64,000 nucleotides of DNA from Scenedesmus sp. ARA3 (GCA_004335835.1 RWJK01001247.1:28131-92130), one strand, 5' to 3'. Positions 46,643 through 58,258 are shown, counted from the first letter of the stretch. Translations and numbers: made by a program. Notes: generated by a model from the letters alone, not told the origin.

Positions 46643-48546
46643 GTGCGTGCGCAGACGTCACATATGGTTTGATGCTGGGATCGCTGCTGCAGCTGCCGGG
46701 GGCTGCCGGGCCGATATCATACAACACAACAAAGGCCTGTACTGATGGCAGCATCATCATTACTCAGCCTGTGGGGCCTTTCAAGGATGACCAGTGCGGC
46801 AAATACACGGTGGGTGGCTGCTGCTGACATGGCACAGGTAGTGCTGCTGCTGACTCAGGTTTCACAGTATTATCTGCTTCTTCATTATTTATCAGCACGC
46901 CTGCACAGGAGGCATCACTCAAAGTTGTATCTGAAACAAAAGCAGTTGTACGTGCACGGAACAGCTTGCAGCTGCTGCAACCCTGTGCTGCATGCATGTC
47001 ATCTGCCCTGCTGCGAGCTGCTGGCACGAGAACTTCTTTCTGCACATCCACAAAGACGGCAGAATACCTGACACCCCTGTTGGTTGTGCTGTGTATGCAT
47101 ACTTCATGCTGCATGTTGCCTCCATGGTGCGAGTGAGGCCAGAAGATGGCTTGCAGGGCTGGTTGACTACGTACTTCTGCACATGCGCAAGGCAAAAGCC
47201 TGGCTAACATCCCTCTGTTGCGCATATTCCGCTGCTGCAGGTTGCCTCTACAGTGCGAGTGCGGCCAGAAGATGGCATGCAGGGCTGGTTTGCAACTGTC
47301 ACTCCAGGCCAGGTGACAGTCACCGGCTGCCTACTCAGCGTAACTCCAAAACCCGTGGCCAGCATTGCCCCGGCACTTGTTGTTACAAATGACGTCACTT
47401 ACACGTGGGCTGTGAAGCTCGACAGCGCAGCGCCAGATCCCCAGGTGGTGCAGTACAACACGCCAGTGGATGTGAAGGCCTTTGCAAGTGCATTGAGGCG
47501 GCCCGGGCAGCGCTCTGCGGCTATCACAGGCTCAGTGCAGCTGATGAGTCAGGGAGTGAGCACGCTGACGGTGTATCGAGTGCAGGTGAGTGCTGGGGAA
47601 AGTGGTGTGTGAAGTGCCAGTTGCTGGGCCAAAAAGCAGCAGCAATTTCAGCAGCGGCAGTAGTATGAGTGCTGCGCAGCTTCATATGGTGTTTGCATGC
47701 AGCCGAGTAGCTGCATATCATTTGAAGAATCACACCACAGGTGCGCGTCACCAGCACAAGCTGCATCACCAAGCCTCTGTCGGCAGGCAGAACCTCCAGC
47801 CTCCGCGCATCCAATGTTCTGTTCTGTTTTGCGGTACACCGCTGCTGAAGCAATTCGATTCACGTGCTCGCCTGCGCTTGCTGCCGCCGCTTACTGTGCT
47901 TGTGCGCAGGCTGCCGCGCTGACTCGAACCGGGGAGCTGCTCATTGTCAACGCCAGCTGCCCAGGCGCCAGCAGCATGAACCAACTTTTTTAATTGCCTG
48001 TTTCTTGCTGCTGCTGCACAGGCCGCTGCGCTCACTCGAACCGGGGAGCTGCTCATCGTCAACGCCACCTGCCCAGGCGCCAGCGCCACTGACGGCGCAA
48101 TCACCATCCCGCCGCCACCCGCCAAGGTGCTCTGCCCCTTCAACATGTCGGGCCTCCCTCCAATGGACGGCCCAGTCACCGCACTCGTGTACGTCGAGCG
48201 AGGCTCGACTACGCCGCTGCCATCCGATATCATTATCTACTCGACTGCGAATGCGGCTCGCAATCGTATCGGGGACTGCGTGACAGTCGGCAGCAGCAGA
48301 TCGCTGCGGAAAGCGGGCTCGATCGCGGCCGTTCCGGGGCAGCCTTCTCGCACCGGGCCGGGCTTGCCGGCCACGCCGATTTGCACCTCGCAATCCGGCA
48401 ATTTTACATATACATTTGGGCCTTTTGAAGCCAGCCAGTGCGGGGAGTATGTGTTCACTGCTGACCTGTCAGCTGACTTGACTAACTCGCCTGCGTGGGA
48501 GACGACAGATTTGAGCCGCAAGGTGCAAGTTGTCGGCTGCCCATGA
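40148..48546 (+). CDS. Secreted repeat protein with six beta-sandwich-like modules
   Basis: Exons: 40148-40208, 40645-41294, 41524-41672, 42106-42706, 43222-43449, 43937-44566, 44901-45722, 46018-46809, 47241-47585, 47741-47833, 48022-48546, giving about 1,631 aa. The first exon encodes MPRQRTLLDVLALLLLLGTLG, which with SVAAQ reads as a signal peptide; its exact donor is my choice by phase. Six modules of roughly 230-280 aa begin NWGITK, NWAVTK, VTWSWQM, YVWSVGV, NTWKVTS and YTWAVKL. Each contains a YxVTxTR-like strand, a GxVTVxN strand, and a pair of Cys around an L..G motif. The second half of most modules has YTF..GPF...C and closes with a Cys. A Pro-rich linker (PTPGPGPNPPMPLPSPSQP) separates modules 3 and 4. 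No transmembrane segment or catalytic motif is visible. I infer a cell-wall or surface protein. The module is not one I can name. Confidence 0.8.
41765..41802 (+). repeat. Copy of the 3' edge of surface-protein exon 3, with donor
   Basis: It repeats the exon end at 41672 (GNIQTMVIN) and the GTGAGTGCAGC donor context at an offset of 130 bp. Confidence 0.85.
41992..42105 (+). repeat. Copy of exon 4 5' edge plus a long (CTG)n tract
   Basis: 41992-42031 repeats the first 40 bases of exon 4 (42106) with its own acceptor AG. It is followed by about 22 CTG units up to the real acceptor. The frame stays open throughout, so use of the upstream acceptor would insert a poly-Leu block. Confidence 0.9.
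42960..43221 (+). repeat. Two extra copies of exon 5 5' edge, period about 131 bp
   Basis: Copies start at 42960 and 43090, each after a (CTG)n tract and CAG. The real exon starts at 43222. Each copy encodes VNNVATxTPQQ(G/S)SQQGSL and about 75 bp is near-identical. Confidence 0.93.
43595..43681 (+). repeat. Copy of the 3' edge of surface-protein exon 5, with donor
   Basis: It repeats 43363-43449 (VTWSWQMQKVA...NANYQ) at an offset of 232 bp and keeps the GTGCGT donor. Confidence 0.9.
43854..43905. repeat. (TGATC)n pentanucleotide microsatellite
   Basis: About ten units of tgatc lie in the intron before exon 6 of the surface-protein gene. Every unit contains GATC. Confidence 0.95.
47115..47164 (+). 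repeat. Copy of exon 9 5' edge with a lost acceptor
   Basis: It repeats 47241-47290 (VASxVRVRPEDGxQGW) at an offset of 126 bp. The acceptor CAG has become CAT. Confidence 0.85.
47910..47972 (+). repeat. Copy of exon 11 5' edge with acceptor
   Basis: It repeats 48022-48084 (AAALTRTGELLIVNAxCPGAS) at an offset of 112 bp, and the CAG acceptor is kept. Confidence 0.88.
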
Positions 48547-48680
48547 GTGGTTCAGCGGTTCCGTGTGCAGCAACACGCTGGCTGGCTGGTACACGCGCAA
48601 GGCGTCACACACAAGAAAGGCGGCACTTCAGCAGCTCACAGAGCCAGTGCTGTTTGTGTGTGGCGATTATGCACAGCCAG

Positions 48681-48909
48681 TGTGTCACTCAGCAGGTGAC
48701 GGGTGTGTCGCTTGGCAGATGATGGGTGTGTCACTTGGCAGGTGATGGGTGTGTCACTTGGCAGGTGATGGGTGTGTCACTCAGCAGGTGACTGGGGTGT
48801 CACTCGGCAGGTAACTGGGGTGTCACTCAGCAGGTGACCTTTTGTGCAGCAGGTGACAGGTGTGTCACTCGGCAAGTAATTGGGGTGTCACTCGGCAGGT
48901 GACAGGGTG
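48681..48909. repeat. Minisatellite, about ten units of 22-23 bp
   Basis: The unit approximates GGTGTGTCACTCGGCAGGTGA. Units vary by substitution and one central unit is irregular. It begins 135 bp after the stop codon of the surface-protein gene. Most units contain CAG|GTRA, a sequence that resembles joined splice sites. Confidence 0.92.
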
Positions 48910-51140
48910 TAAGCACACTGGAAAGTGCTCCTCTGCCCTGCAGTAGCGCACCTGCACTTCACCAGTGTACACCAGCACCGTGCATGCTGCAGTTGTTGGC
49001 ACATGCCGGACACCTGTGCCGCAACATGCGGCCACTGCGTCCATCATGCCATGGCACAGTTTGCATGCAGGCTCCGCTGCTGCTGCTGCACATGGATCTT
49101 GTGCTGCGCCCAGATTGTGTCACAGCTGCCTGCATTGCATTGTGGCTCAGCCAGGCCTGCAGCTGGTGCTTCAGTGGCAGCGGCGGCTGCAGCGGCAGCG
49201 GCTGCTGCTATGCTATGCTGCTTGCCAGGTTGCTGGATCTCTTGTGCTGATGTCGGTGATGCGTGGCAGACACCTCCGGTTGTACATACATCTGCACATG
49301 TGGCGTGCTGTGAGCTTTGCTGACACTTTTTTTTCGGTGAGAAGCGGAAGCCCTCCAGGGCATGCCGCCTCATCTGCAGCTGGCATGGCATTTGTTATTG
49401 GCGATGCTGATTGTACAAGCTGGTATCGGATCTGCAGCCATGATGCCGGCCAGCAGCTGTTACATGCTGGCTGGCTGCATCCTGCAGGTGCCCTTTCTAG
49501 CAACTGAAGTGCTGTGCAAAAAGGCGGCTGGCATGTACAACCTGTGCATGTTCGTGTAGATACCTGCATGTGCTTGGGCTGCAAGTGAAACAGCCGGTTG
49601 GCTGGTTGTGTTGGCTGCTAGCAGCGTTCTGTGTGCTGGTGGCGGTCCAGCATGGTGCATGCAGCGTTGCGCGGCCGTGTCTGCGCACAGCTGCCTTGAT
49701 GTCTGCTTGTTCTAAATGTGGCAGCGGTCTGCAGGCAAAGTACATGCAGGTTCCACCTGATGCAGCGTGAACCTACACAGCAGCTGTGTTACATCCGACA
49801 GCAGATGTTTAATGTGCGTGAGAGTGTCTTCATTGCATACTGAGCTGAGGTGGCTGCAGTGACCAAAGCAGCTGTGCATTACTTCGATTCATTGCATAAT
49901 GGGGTTTTGTGTCAGAGGGTCTGGGGTTTAGAACTGCATCTGCCTTGCACATCTCTGCGCCTTTGTTATTTTATTGGAGCGTGTGCTTGGATGTGCTTTG
50001 GGCATACAAGCATCTGCTCTGCCGTTAACACAGCTTCATGATGGCAGAGTCATGCGTGAACAAGTTAAGCCCGCGCGTCTGCATTGTGTGATAGAGGCAA
50101 TTTGGCGACCAGCCCTCCATTGATGGCTAACCACACGGAAGCCTGCTGGTTTCGGTTTGAGGACGTTGGTTGCATGGATGGTTCAGCGCGACGCTTGCAT
50201 GCTTATGATTTGCGCACCAGCCTGGTGTAGTTGAGCTACCAGCTGAGCAGTATGCCTCAGGTTGCTCAGTGCGTGGGTTATGCTTAAAAGCGTGGCATGC
50301 TTGTTGCAAGATGGTTGGACGCTGAACCACGGGACTCCTGCAAGCTTGCATGCGTGCCATATGGCACTTGCTTTGCCTGCATTGCTTGCACATGGCTGCT
50401 TGGCAGCTGACAATACATTAAGTGGCACTGCCAGTGTGTTTGTCAGGATGGGAGTTGTGCAAACATGTTTTTGTGCCCTTCCAGCTGGCTGTCATGACAT
50501 TACACGCTGTCAAGGATGCACGGGGCCTCTGCAAGGCCGCTCCATATGGATGCATGGGCAGTAGCATGACTCCTGAGATGGCTGCATGACGAAACGGCAG
50601 TAGACGCATTTTTTGTGCGTTGCAGCAGAGCTTGGTTGCAAAACACAACTCAACTTTGTGTGCGCGCATCTTGCACGTCGCATGGTGTACAACACCATGA
50701 ACTAATGAACTGTCATTGCTGTTCTTTGGGTTTTTGAAGAGTCAGCTCTGCTTTGGCATGCAAGGCTTGTTGAAAGCGTAATATTACACCCTAGAAACGC
50801 AGTGTGCCGCAACACCAAAATGAAAAGCAACAGCTATGCGGTATGTATAGCGACAGGTGACATGTGCTGCGCAACATGCCGGCACTCAACCCAACATGTA
50901 GGGCCAGCAACATCAGTGCGGTAGCCAGCTGGTGAACCCTAAACACTACTCCCCCTATGAGCCTCTCGCTGGCTCCTGATTGGGGTTTCTACTCCCTGGT
51001 TGAGTGGAGTATGTATGGTAATGTACTACATAGCATGTAATGTACTGCTTCACAGAAATCACAATCAGTCAGTGCTGTGGTAGCGAGCCAGTGGGATTCC
51101 GTCCCCCCTGGTAACCCAAAAAAAATATCAGTCAGAGGGC

Positions 51141-51350
51141 GTGACGCTCATCCTGCAGCAGCTGTCACCCTTTGCAATGCACGCCTCGAGCTCCGACTTG
51201 ACTCCCTGATCCTTATACACATCCAGCCAGCGCATGTTGTGCTGTTACACGTCTAGCTCCATCTCGTGTACAATATTGCTGTATCAGATGTGCAGCGCAA
51301 CGCCTCTAGCTCCATATCGTGAGCTTAACTGCTGTATCAGGTGCTGCACA
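51141..51350 (-). repeat. Copy of the ATC-hydrolase-like terminal exon end, and a neighbouring tandem pair
   Basis: 51141-51245 repeats about 51382-51488 (encoding HNMRWLD..YKDQGVKS) at an offset of about 242 bp, downstream of the gene. 51251-51350 is a separate roughly 50-bp tandem pair (tctagctccatctcgtg). Confidence 0.85.
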
Positions 51351-51369
51351 ACATGTCGCCGCCTCATAC

Positions 51370-52014
51370 CTACTCTGAAGGTGTCACGCTCATCCTGCAG
51401 CAGCTGTCACCCTTTGCGATGCACGCCTCAAGCTTCGACTTGACCCCCTGATCCTTATACGCATCCAGCCAGCGCATGTTGTGCTGGCAGCAGAAAAGCC
51501 GAAGCAGCTGCGGCACCCCCTCCGCCTGCAGCACCTCAGCAATCATGCAGCTGTCAACAGTCAGGGCAGCACCCGCCTGCCACTGCGCCTGCATGTGCAG
51601 CTGCCCTGCCTCCTTCTCTGCTGCTGCTTCGGGGTCCTCTGCCTGCTGCTGCTGCTGATTGCCCTGCTGCTGCCCGCCGGTGGCCTGCATGGAGGTAGAG
51701 CGGCAGTAGATGTTATGTGTCTTTACACGGATCACACTCGCGAGTATTAACGGCAGGCAAGACGTCAAAATGCACAAAACAGACACCAACTAGAGGTGTG
51801 CCAGCATGTGCACCACCCGATGTGTACTGCTGCATATGTACTGCTGTGAAGATGCTGCCGCATGTGTACTGCTGCATGTGTACTGCCGTACATGTCCTGC
51901 CCTTGTGTATACCGCCCCAGGCGCACCTGCTGCTGCTGCTGCAGCTCATCTTCATCGCTGTCGCCTGCTGCCAGTGGCTGCACGCTGCAGTGGCAGGCAC
52001 CCTCCATGTCCTGC

Positions 52015-52056
<42 letters not shown>

Positions 52057-54360
52057 ACCAACAGAAAAACGTGACGTTACTAAACAACGCTAGACGGCCG
52101 CTGCAGCCCATCATGCCCTCCTCCTGCATATAGGCAAGGAACAGCAAATGCTCACACCGATTGAATGCTTGGCATCCTCAAGTGCCTGTCCTCATGCAGC
52201 GCAAAACTCTTGACCACAATAAAAAGAACCTCAACGTGCATGCAGGTCACACATTACAAGCACAATGCAACGTAATGCGTACTCACATAGCTAGAAGGCC
52301 ACAAAACAAGCTCACAATTGCAATGGTGTGCAGCCGCCTGGCTGATGCTGCGCTGCAGTCTGCTCACGCAAGTTATGTGTGGCTCAGCACAGCCGGACAC
52401 CTCGTGCATCTCCACACACTCGCTCTCTGAACCCAGCTGACGGTCACACCAGTCAAACACCCAGCTTGCTGCAATTTCTAGCGCACAAAAACCATGGCAA
52501 TGCCCCTGCCGCTCACCCTTGCGATGGTGTGCAGCGTGTCTACTGCCTGGCTGATGCTGCTCTCGCGCAGCAGCAGCCGCTTGGCCCAGCTGCTGATCTT
52601 GAGGCCGCCCGCCATAAAGCCGGAGTAGACGCCGCCCATGCTGAAATAGATGAACTCGTCGACCAGCGCCTCCGCTTGCTGCATTCATGTCGAAAGGAAA
52701 CCGGACGTGACAGCAGCGCAGCCAGTTGTCAGCACAGGCATCAATTCATTACCCGGCGCCTGCATGTGCTGCAGGCTTTCAAATTACATCAACTGCAAAA
52801 TAGCAGCCAATTGTCAGTTGGGCCCGCTCGCTATGAAGAAGCAGTAGACCCCACCCATAGAAAGGTAAATAAACTCATCAACCAGGGCCTCCGCGTGCTG
52901 CAGTTGGTTTGAAATAGACAATAGTGCAGACAGCTTTTAGTATATGAATAAATGGATGGATGGGCGCGTCGACAAGCTCCGCAGCATGCTGCAGGCTGCA
53001 GAATGTCAGCAGGAGCAACAGCGCAGCCGCTTGGCCCAGCTGCTGATCTTCAGTCACCGCCCGCCACCCATGGAGGCTCCTTTCCTAGTGTGAGACCATG
53101 TGTTCACCCTGTTGTGGCTCATCTAAGATGGCGCCAGGACCCACATGTGACTATCCTCTCTCTCACGGAGAAGGAGACCACCGCGGCCTCCGCGTGCTGC
53201 CAATCTCATTCAACACCAAAACCAGAACCAAATCAAATCAAGAAGACCACCGCAGCGCAGCCAGCTGTTGCTGACTGGATGGAACTCAGCAAACACAGCC
53301 TCCAGGGGCTGCCATTTCCGTCCAAACCAGATGAAGAAAACCGCAACGCAGCCACTTCAACAAGTGGATAAGCTCATGTGTTAAAGCCCCCGAACACTGC
53401 ATCCTATACTTTCCAACAAAACAGAGTGGCTGGTTGTCAGTCGCCGTCCTGCATCAAGAAGGAGTAGATGCCATTGAAACGCAGCCATCAACACACTCAT
53501 CGGTGCATCGTTACAGGGCACTTACATTGTAACATTCCCCTCATATTCACAATAGCCACTCACCGGTGCCTCCTCCAGCAAGACTTTGTGTGTGGCAGCA
53601 GCCAGGCAGGCCTGCTTCAGGTGGCTGCGCGCACGGTGGCTCAGCACGCGGCCCGAGGCGTTGCGCTGCAGCATGGCCAAGTACGCCTCGCGGCACTTCT
53701 CCACTACTGCCTCCTGCTGCTTCTCCTGCAGGCAGGAACCAGTATGCATAGCACAGGGTGAGCACACGGCCTGTTGCATTGCTCTGCGTTGATATAGCAA
53801 GCAATAATGAGTGCACAGCCGCCCTCACCTCCAGCAGCACCTTCTTTGTTGCCGCCCACATCTTGAGCTGCCCCGCAACGCCCTTCAGCCACAGATACTC
53901 AGCATTTCATACCACCAATGAATCCAACTACCATGATCTTGCAGGACCGCCCACAGCTTGCGAAGTACGCCGTTCCAGGCCCCAAAGGCAACTCCGTACA
54001 TAACCTCCACACAGCAGCTTGCCAATTGCGAACACATTACTACAAACAGTAGGTGCCGAGCATCCACGCCTGCCTGCCTCACCTCCAGGGCCACCTTCTT
54101 TGTTGCCGCCCACATCTTCAGCTGCCCCGCAACCCCCTTCAGCCAAAGGTCCTCGGCATCCAGCACACTCGTCAAGAAAGCCTTGGACAGATTCTTGGCC
54201 TCTTCTGTGGGTGTCGCGCCACGCTGCTGCTGCTGCTGCTCGGGGTCCTGCTGCTGCTGGCTGCTGGCCGCACTGCTGCTGCTGCTGCTGCTGATCTGGC
54301 GGCTAAGGGACAGCTGCTGCTGCTGCTGCTGGCTGAGATGGAACGCAGCATGTGAGGAGC

Positions 54361-54396
<36 letters not shown>

Positions 54397-54898
54397 GCAG
54401 TGTGCTGAGGCCCCGGGTTGTTGCTGCTTGCAGGATCCTGCTGCAGGAGGCCAGCAGCAGCCTGCTGGCTGTGCTGCTTGCAACCTGGCCCAATAATGAC
54501 ACAGAGGCAAGACAGAAGGGCAGCAGATGAGCAAGATAACACAATGTGCATGGACACCACGCGGCGGGAGGTGACATGTCCGGATTCCCAGCTAAAATAA
54601 AAGCCGCTTTTCGACAGCAAGTTGGCTCTCTAATGCGTCTGCTCATGCTTGCTTGCACTTGATCCTGTGCATCCACACAGCAGCTAGACCAGACAGCTGC
54701 AGATCAATACCCAGGCTACCACCCTGAAGCACCCCAGGCTTGTGAGAATGACAAAAGTGGGCTGCCAAGGCTGGCCACAGCCAGCCAGCCACGCCACATG
54801 GCACCTCGGCTGCTGCACTTATCATCCATTAGCTGCCAAGGCCAGCAAATGCAAGCCTTTATGATTGATATAAATTTGAAGCTCACCTGGACGAGCAT
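51370..54898 (-). CDS. L-2-amino-thiazoline-4-carboxylate hydrolase-like protein, possibly organellar
   Basis: Exons 54898-54887 (12 coding bases, MLVQ), 54484-54083, 53725-53564, 52678-52517, 52010-51927, 51684-51370, all phase 0, giving 378 aa. The N terminus (VASSTASRLLLASCSRILQA, then Ser- and Gln-rich) is basic and acid-poor, like a mitochondrial or plastid presequence. The C-terminal part has the family arrangement: a Cys-containing strand (DSCMIAEVLQ), GVPQLLRLFCCQHNMRWLDA, and the closing GVKSKLEACIAKGDSCC. In bacteria the named enzyme opens L-ATC during L-cysteine synthesis, but most members of this family are of unknown function, so the substrate here is open. Copies of the edges of exons 2, 4 and 6 lie in flanking introns or the 3' flank. 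Confidence 0.7.
52824..52897 (-). repeat. Copy of exon 4 5' edge of the ATC-hydrolase-like gene
   Basis: It resembles 52605-52678 at an offset of 219 bp and retains CTGCAG-like acceptor context. More decayed fragments appear around 52975-53060, 53180-53200 and 53440-53485. Confidence 0.75.
53829..53901 (-). repeat. Copy of exon 2 3' edge of the ATC-hydrolase-like gene, with donor
   Basis: It repeats 54083-54155 (LKGVAGQLKMWAATKKV) at an offset of 254 bp and keeps the GTGAGG donor. Confidence 0.9.
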
Positions 54899-54941
54899 CT
54901 TATCTGCTGCAGGTATGTTAGTTTGCTGCTGCTGCTGCTGC

Positions 54942-55430
54942 TTAGGCTTCTGAAGAGAACGCGAGCTGCTGCTCCTGTGCAGGCGTGGCTGCTGCCTGCT
55001 GCTGGCTAGCTGCTGGTGTGAGCGCCTTTGCTCCTGGCACGATGACTATGGACTTCGGCTTGCTCTTTTTCACGAACCCAGCGTAGAACTTGTCCAGTTG
55101 CTGTTGTCCAGTTGAACCGGCAGGGAGGGCAGGCAGGGCAGCAGGGCGATGCAGCATGTAAACAGCCAGACTTGCTTGCTTGTTCAACAGCAACATGTTA
55201 GCACCATAACACTGACAGGCGAACCTGCTGCTGTTCCCTGCAGTGGGTATGATTGATGTTTGCATGTGAATATGCTTCGATGCAGTGCTACTGCATCATC
55301 AGCTTGCTGCTGCTGCTGCTGCCGCCCTCTGCTAGCCGCGCACAGAGATTCACGTAGCTGTATAGACTATACTCGATAAGGAAGGCCACTACACGGCCCA
55401 CGCGGGCGATTGCACAAGATCCAGGCAGCT
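54942..55430 (-). CDS. Unrecognised small gene or gene fragment
   Basis: A likely last exon at 55100-54942 encodes QLDKFYAGFVKKSKPKSIVI and a Gln/Ala-rich tail, ending 44 bp upstream of the next gene's start. Upstream on the same strand, around 55420-55290, a frame encodes IARVGRVVAFLIEYSLYSYV. Both look protein-like, but I could not join them confidently or recognise a family. Confidence 0.3.
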
Positions 55431-56232
55431 GCTGCGTCTGCTGCTTGCTGCACTGTCAAACGGTTGAAGGCACGCACCTTCTGCTCTTCTACACACCACA
55501 TGCCATTAAAGCACTTGTTGCACATCGTTCCCTGGGACGTGCATCACGCTGGCAGCGGAAAAGACTTCAGCAGCACCAAGCTAGGTCTCGCTTCCGACAC
55601 AAACAGAGATCATGCACTCGCTGTTGCCGCAAACTGATTCATTGGCTGCGTTTCAGGTGCATGAGCACAACCAGGAAGTGCCAGTTCCAGCTGCATCTAC
55701 ACATAGACCCTAGCAGGGCCTGTCACAGGGCACAGGCAATGACGTCCTGCAGGCCCCCAGCGCCGAATGTCAACACGGTGAGCTGTTCAAATCTGCGCGC
55801 TTTGAGGGCTTTCACGTGACGATTAAGATACAATGAGCGTATTTGGCATGGGCAGCTAGGCCTGTGATTGCAGCAGTTGCAAGCAGTTGATGTGACGTCA
55901 GCAGGTGAGGTTCAGCAGGTAGCGGCGGTCGTCAAACAATGCCATCAGAATATTATAGTATAAAAAGTTACAACAAAGAGCCAAGTTCACGAAGCAGCGC
56001 TACAAGCAATACAAGACGACTGCTAGGGCAAAAGCAAAAAAACTCCAATGACAGTTGAAATGGTGATGGCGTGCTACACCATCATGGCATGCCGCAACAC
56101 TCTCTACAAGCACTACCTGCTGTGACGACGAGAAATCCTTTATGCCTATCAGGTTAGCCACAGCAGGGCTACACGCCTAGTGTTGCGACACACATGTGTC
56201 ATGTACACAACACACTTTTTCACGTCCGCATC
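55431..56232. other. Intergenic, no recognised gene
   Basis: About 0.8 kb with only short frames. Around 55960-56040 the DNA is A-rich and unlike the surrounding CTG-rich sequence. Confidence 0.3.
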
Positions 56233-56327
56233 ACTGCTGCACAAACAGCTTGTGCCAGGACTGCCCGGACCAGCACCACGCATGAAGCGCCAGCGACAGC
56301 ACACTGGAACAGCCCACCAAACTCAAG
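56233..56327 (-). repeat. Copy of the tocopherol-cyclase-like terminal exon end
   Basis: It repeats about 56524-56611 at an offset of about 291 bp, downstream of the real stop codon, with substitutions and short indels. Confidence 0.8.
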
Positions 56328-56520
56328 CGCAACACTGTTCTGCAACTCTTTATACTGTCTCAACTGGCAGCACTAGCGTAGCAAGCTTGGTATCAGGCTC
56401 CAAATGTAACCATGTCGCACCAATGACTTGTTGCATGCAATGATGCATTTGGCATCAATGCATGACGCATGATGTCCTTGGCATCAGATCATGTCAGCCA
56501 CATGCAAAACATCCGCATGT

Positions 56521-58214
56521 TTACTGCTGCACAATCAACTTGTGCCAGGGCGGCCCTGCCCAGCCCCGCCCGCCAGCGCCAGCACACCGGAACAGCCCAC
56601 CAAACTCGAGGCCAGCATCCTCGATGACAGCACTCGCCAGCAGCAGCTTCTGCTTGCGCTGCTGGTTGCCGCGCCATCCAAAGGGCAGAGACAGCACGCT
56701 GGATGCGCTGCTGCTGCCGTACACGCGGATGTGGGCTGTAGCTGCGAAGGACTCGTCGGACTTGTACTGCACGCAGCAGCAGCAACAGCAGGGGCAGCAG
56801 CAGGGGCAGCAGGAGCAGCAGTGATAGTTCCATTCTTCATTGGTTGCCCTGACTCTTGCAGATGCAGCCGTGTGACACAGAGATGGCAACCTCATGTGGT
56901 TGCTGGTACTTCTATGAGCACGCAGTGTGAGGACACACCTGCGCTGCATCACCTTGAGCACAAACTATGTAGGGCCTTGCTTCACTGACACCTGCGTCCA
57001 GCGCTGCAATGTGCATCGACTTGACATCATGTCGGTGAAGCTTGAATACCATACCACCTGACTCAATCTGCTGCCGTGTCAGCTGAGCTGCAAACAACAT
57101 GCGGTCAGCTCACCAGGAATCCATCTGCCGTAGGGCACGGCAGTGCAGCAAAGCTGCCCCGCTGCGCCTCAATCCTCAGCACCACCTCATGGCCCCATCC
57201 AGACAACTTGATCGCCATGCTGCTGCAGCAGCTGCAGGGCTCAAAAGAGCTGACCCATCCCGGGTGGCTGGGGTCGATGGTGAGGTTGACAGCTGGCGAA
57301 TGCAGGCTGAAGGCAAAGGCCAAGGGCTCGCTGCGCCAGCTGGCGGTGTGTGGGAAGGGTAAGGTGAGGAGGCTGTTGAGGGCTGCGGCTGCCCAGGGGG
57401 TGGAGGGGCGCTTGATGGGCAGGGAGCCTCCAGCAAGGACGAAACTGGTCTGCAAACAGCAGCAGCAGCAGCAGAAGAAGAAGGAAGGTGAGCGCAATTC
57501 TGTTTACTGCAGGCTGAAGGCAAAGGCCAGAGGCTCGCTGCGCCAGCTGGTGGTGTGTGGGAAGGGTAAGGTGAGGAGGGTGTTGAGGGCGGCGGCTGCT
57601 CAGGGGGTGGAGGGGCGCTTAATGGGCAGGGAGCCCCCAGCGAGAACGAAACTGGTCTGCGAGCAGCAGCAGCAGCGGCGGCAGCAGCAAAGCGGGTTTA
57701 CAAGTCACCAAGGGACGGAGGGGCGCTTGATGGGCAGGGAGCCCCCAGCAAGGACAAAGCTGGTCTGCATATACAGGAGACGTGCAGCAGCAGCAGCAGG
57801 CGCGGCCGCGGGCGCAGCAGCGCGGAGCTGATAATCTGTAGTCACGTGGCACGCTGCAGGATGGCAGTCACGTGGCACGCTGCAGGATGGCAGGCAGCAG
57901 CCACACAAGCAGCTGGCCTGCTATGTTTTCCTTTCCTGTCATTACACAAATCAACACAACGCAAAACAACACCAGGACTGACATCTGCATCAAGCACTAC
58001 TAGACCAAACCACTGCTAGCGCTTGACAGTTGCTCCAGCCGTCTCATACCGCCTAAGATGGTGCCAGGGCCCAAATGTTACACTATCCTCTCAAAACCAC
58101 AAAACACTCACTTGGCCGTCACCGCTGGTGCCTTGTGCCCACACCCACTGCTCAGGGAATGCATCGCCCCAGTTTTTCTCCATGTGAACAAAGCCAGAGC
58201 CACTGAAGCTCAAT

Positions 58215-58258
<44 letters not shown>

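Larger units (their letters stand above)
48547..51369. other. Convergent intergenic region, 2.8 kb
   Basis: No gene recognised. It holds a minisatellite (48681-48909), a TGTAA near 48907 that may end the surface-protein transcript, a 50-bp-class tandem pair (51251-51350) and a copy of the next gene's terminal exon. Confidence 0.4.

Noticed and set aside
47925..47945. tRNA-like T-arm (actcgaaccgggga)
   Set aside because: It lies in a duplicated coding segment encoding LTRTGEL and no cloverleaf can be drawn around it.
51055..51130. Possible SINE (tagcgagccagtggg, then a short A-run)
   Set aside because: The A-box resemblance is loose, no B-box was found, the A-run is only eight to nine bases and no second copy is visible in the window.
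57000..57100. Extra cyclase exon encoding LTRQQIESGGMVFKLHRHDV
   Set aside because: Joining it to exon 4 would need a 31-nt intron and would interrupt the family alignment, which continues directly from exon 4 to 56766 in phase. Treated as intron.
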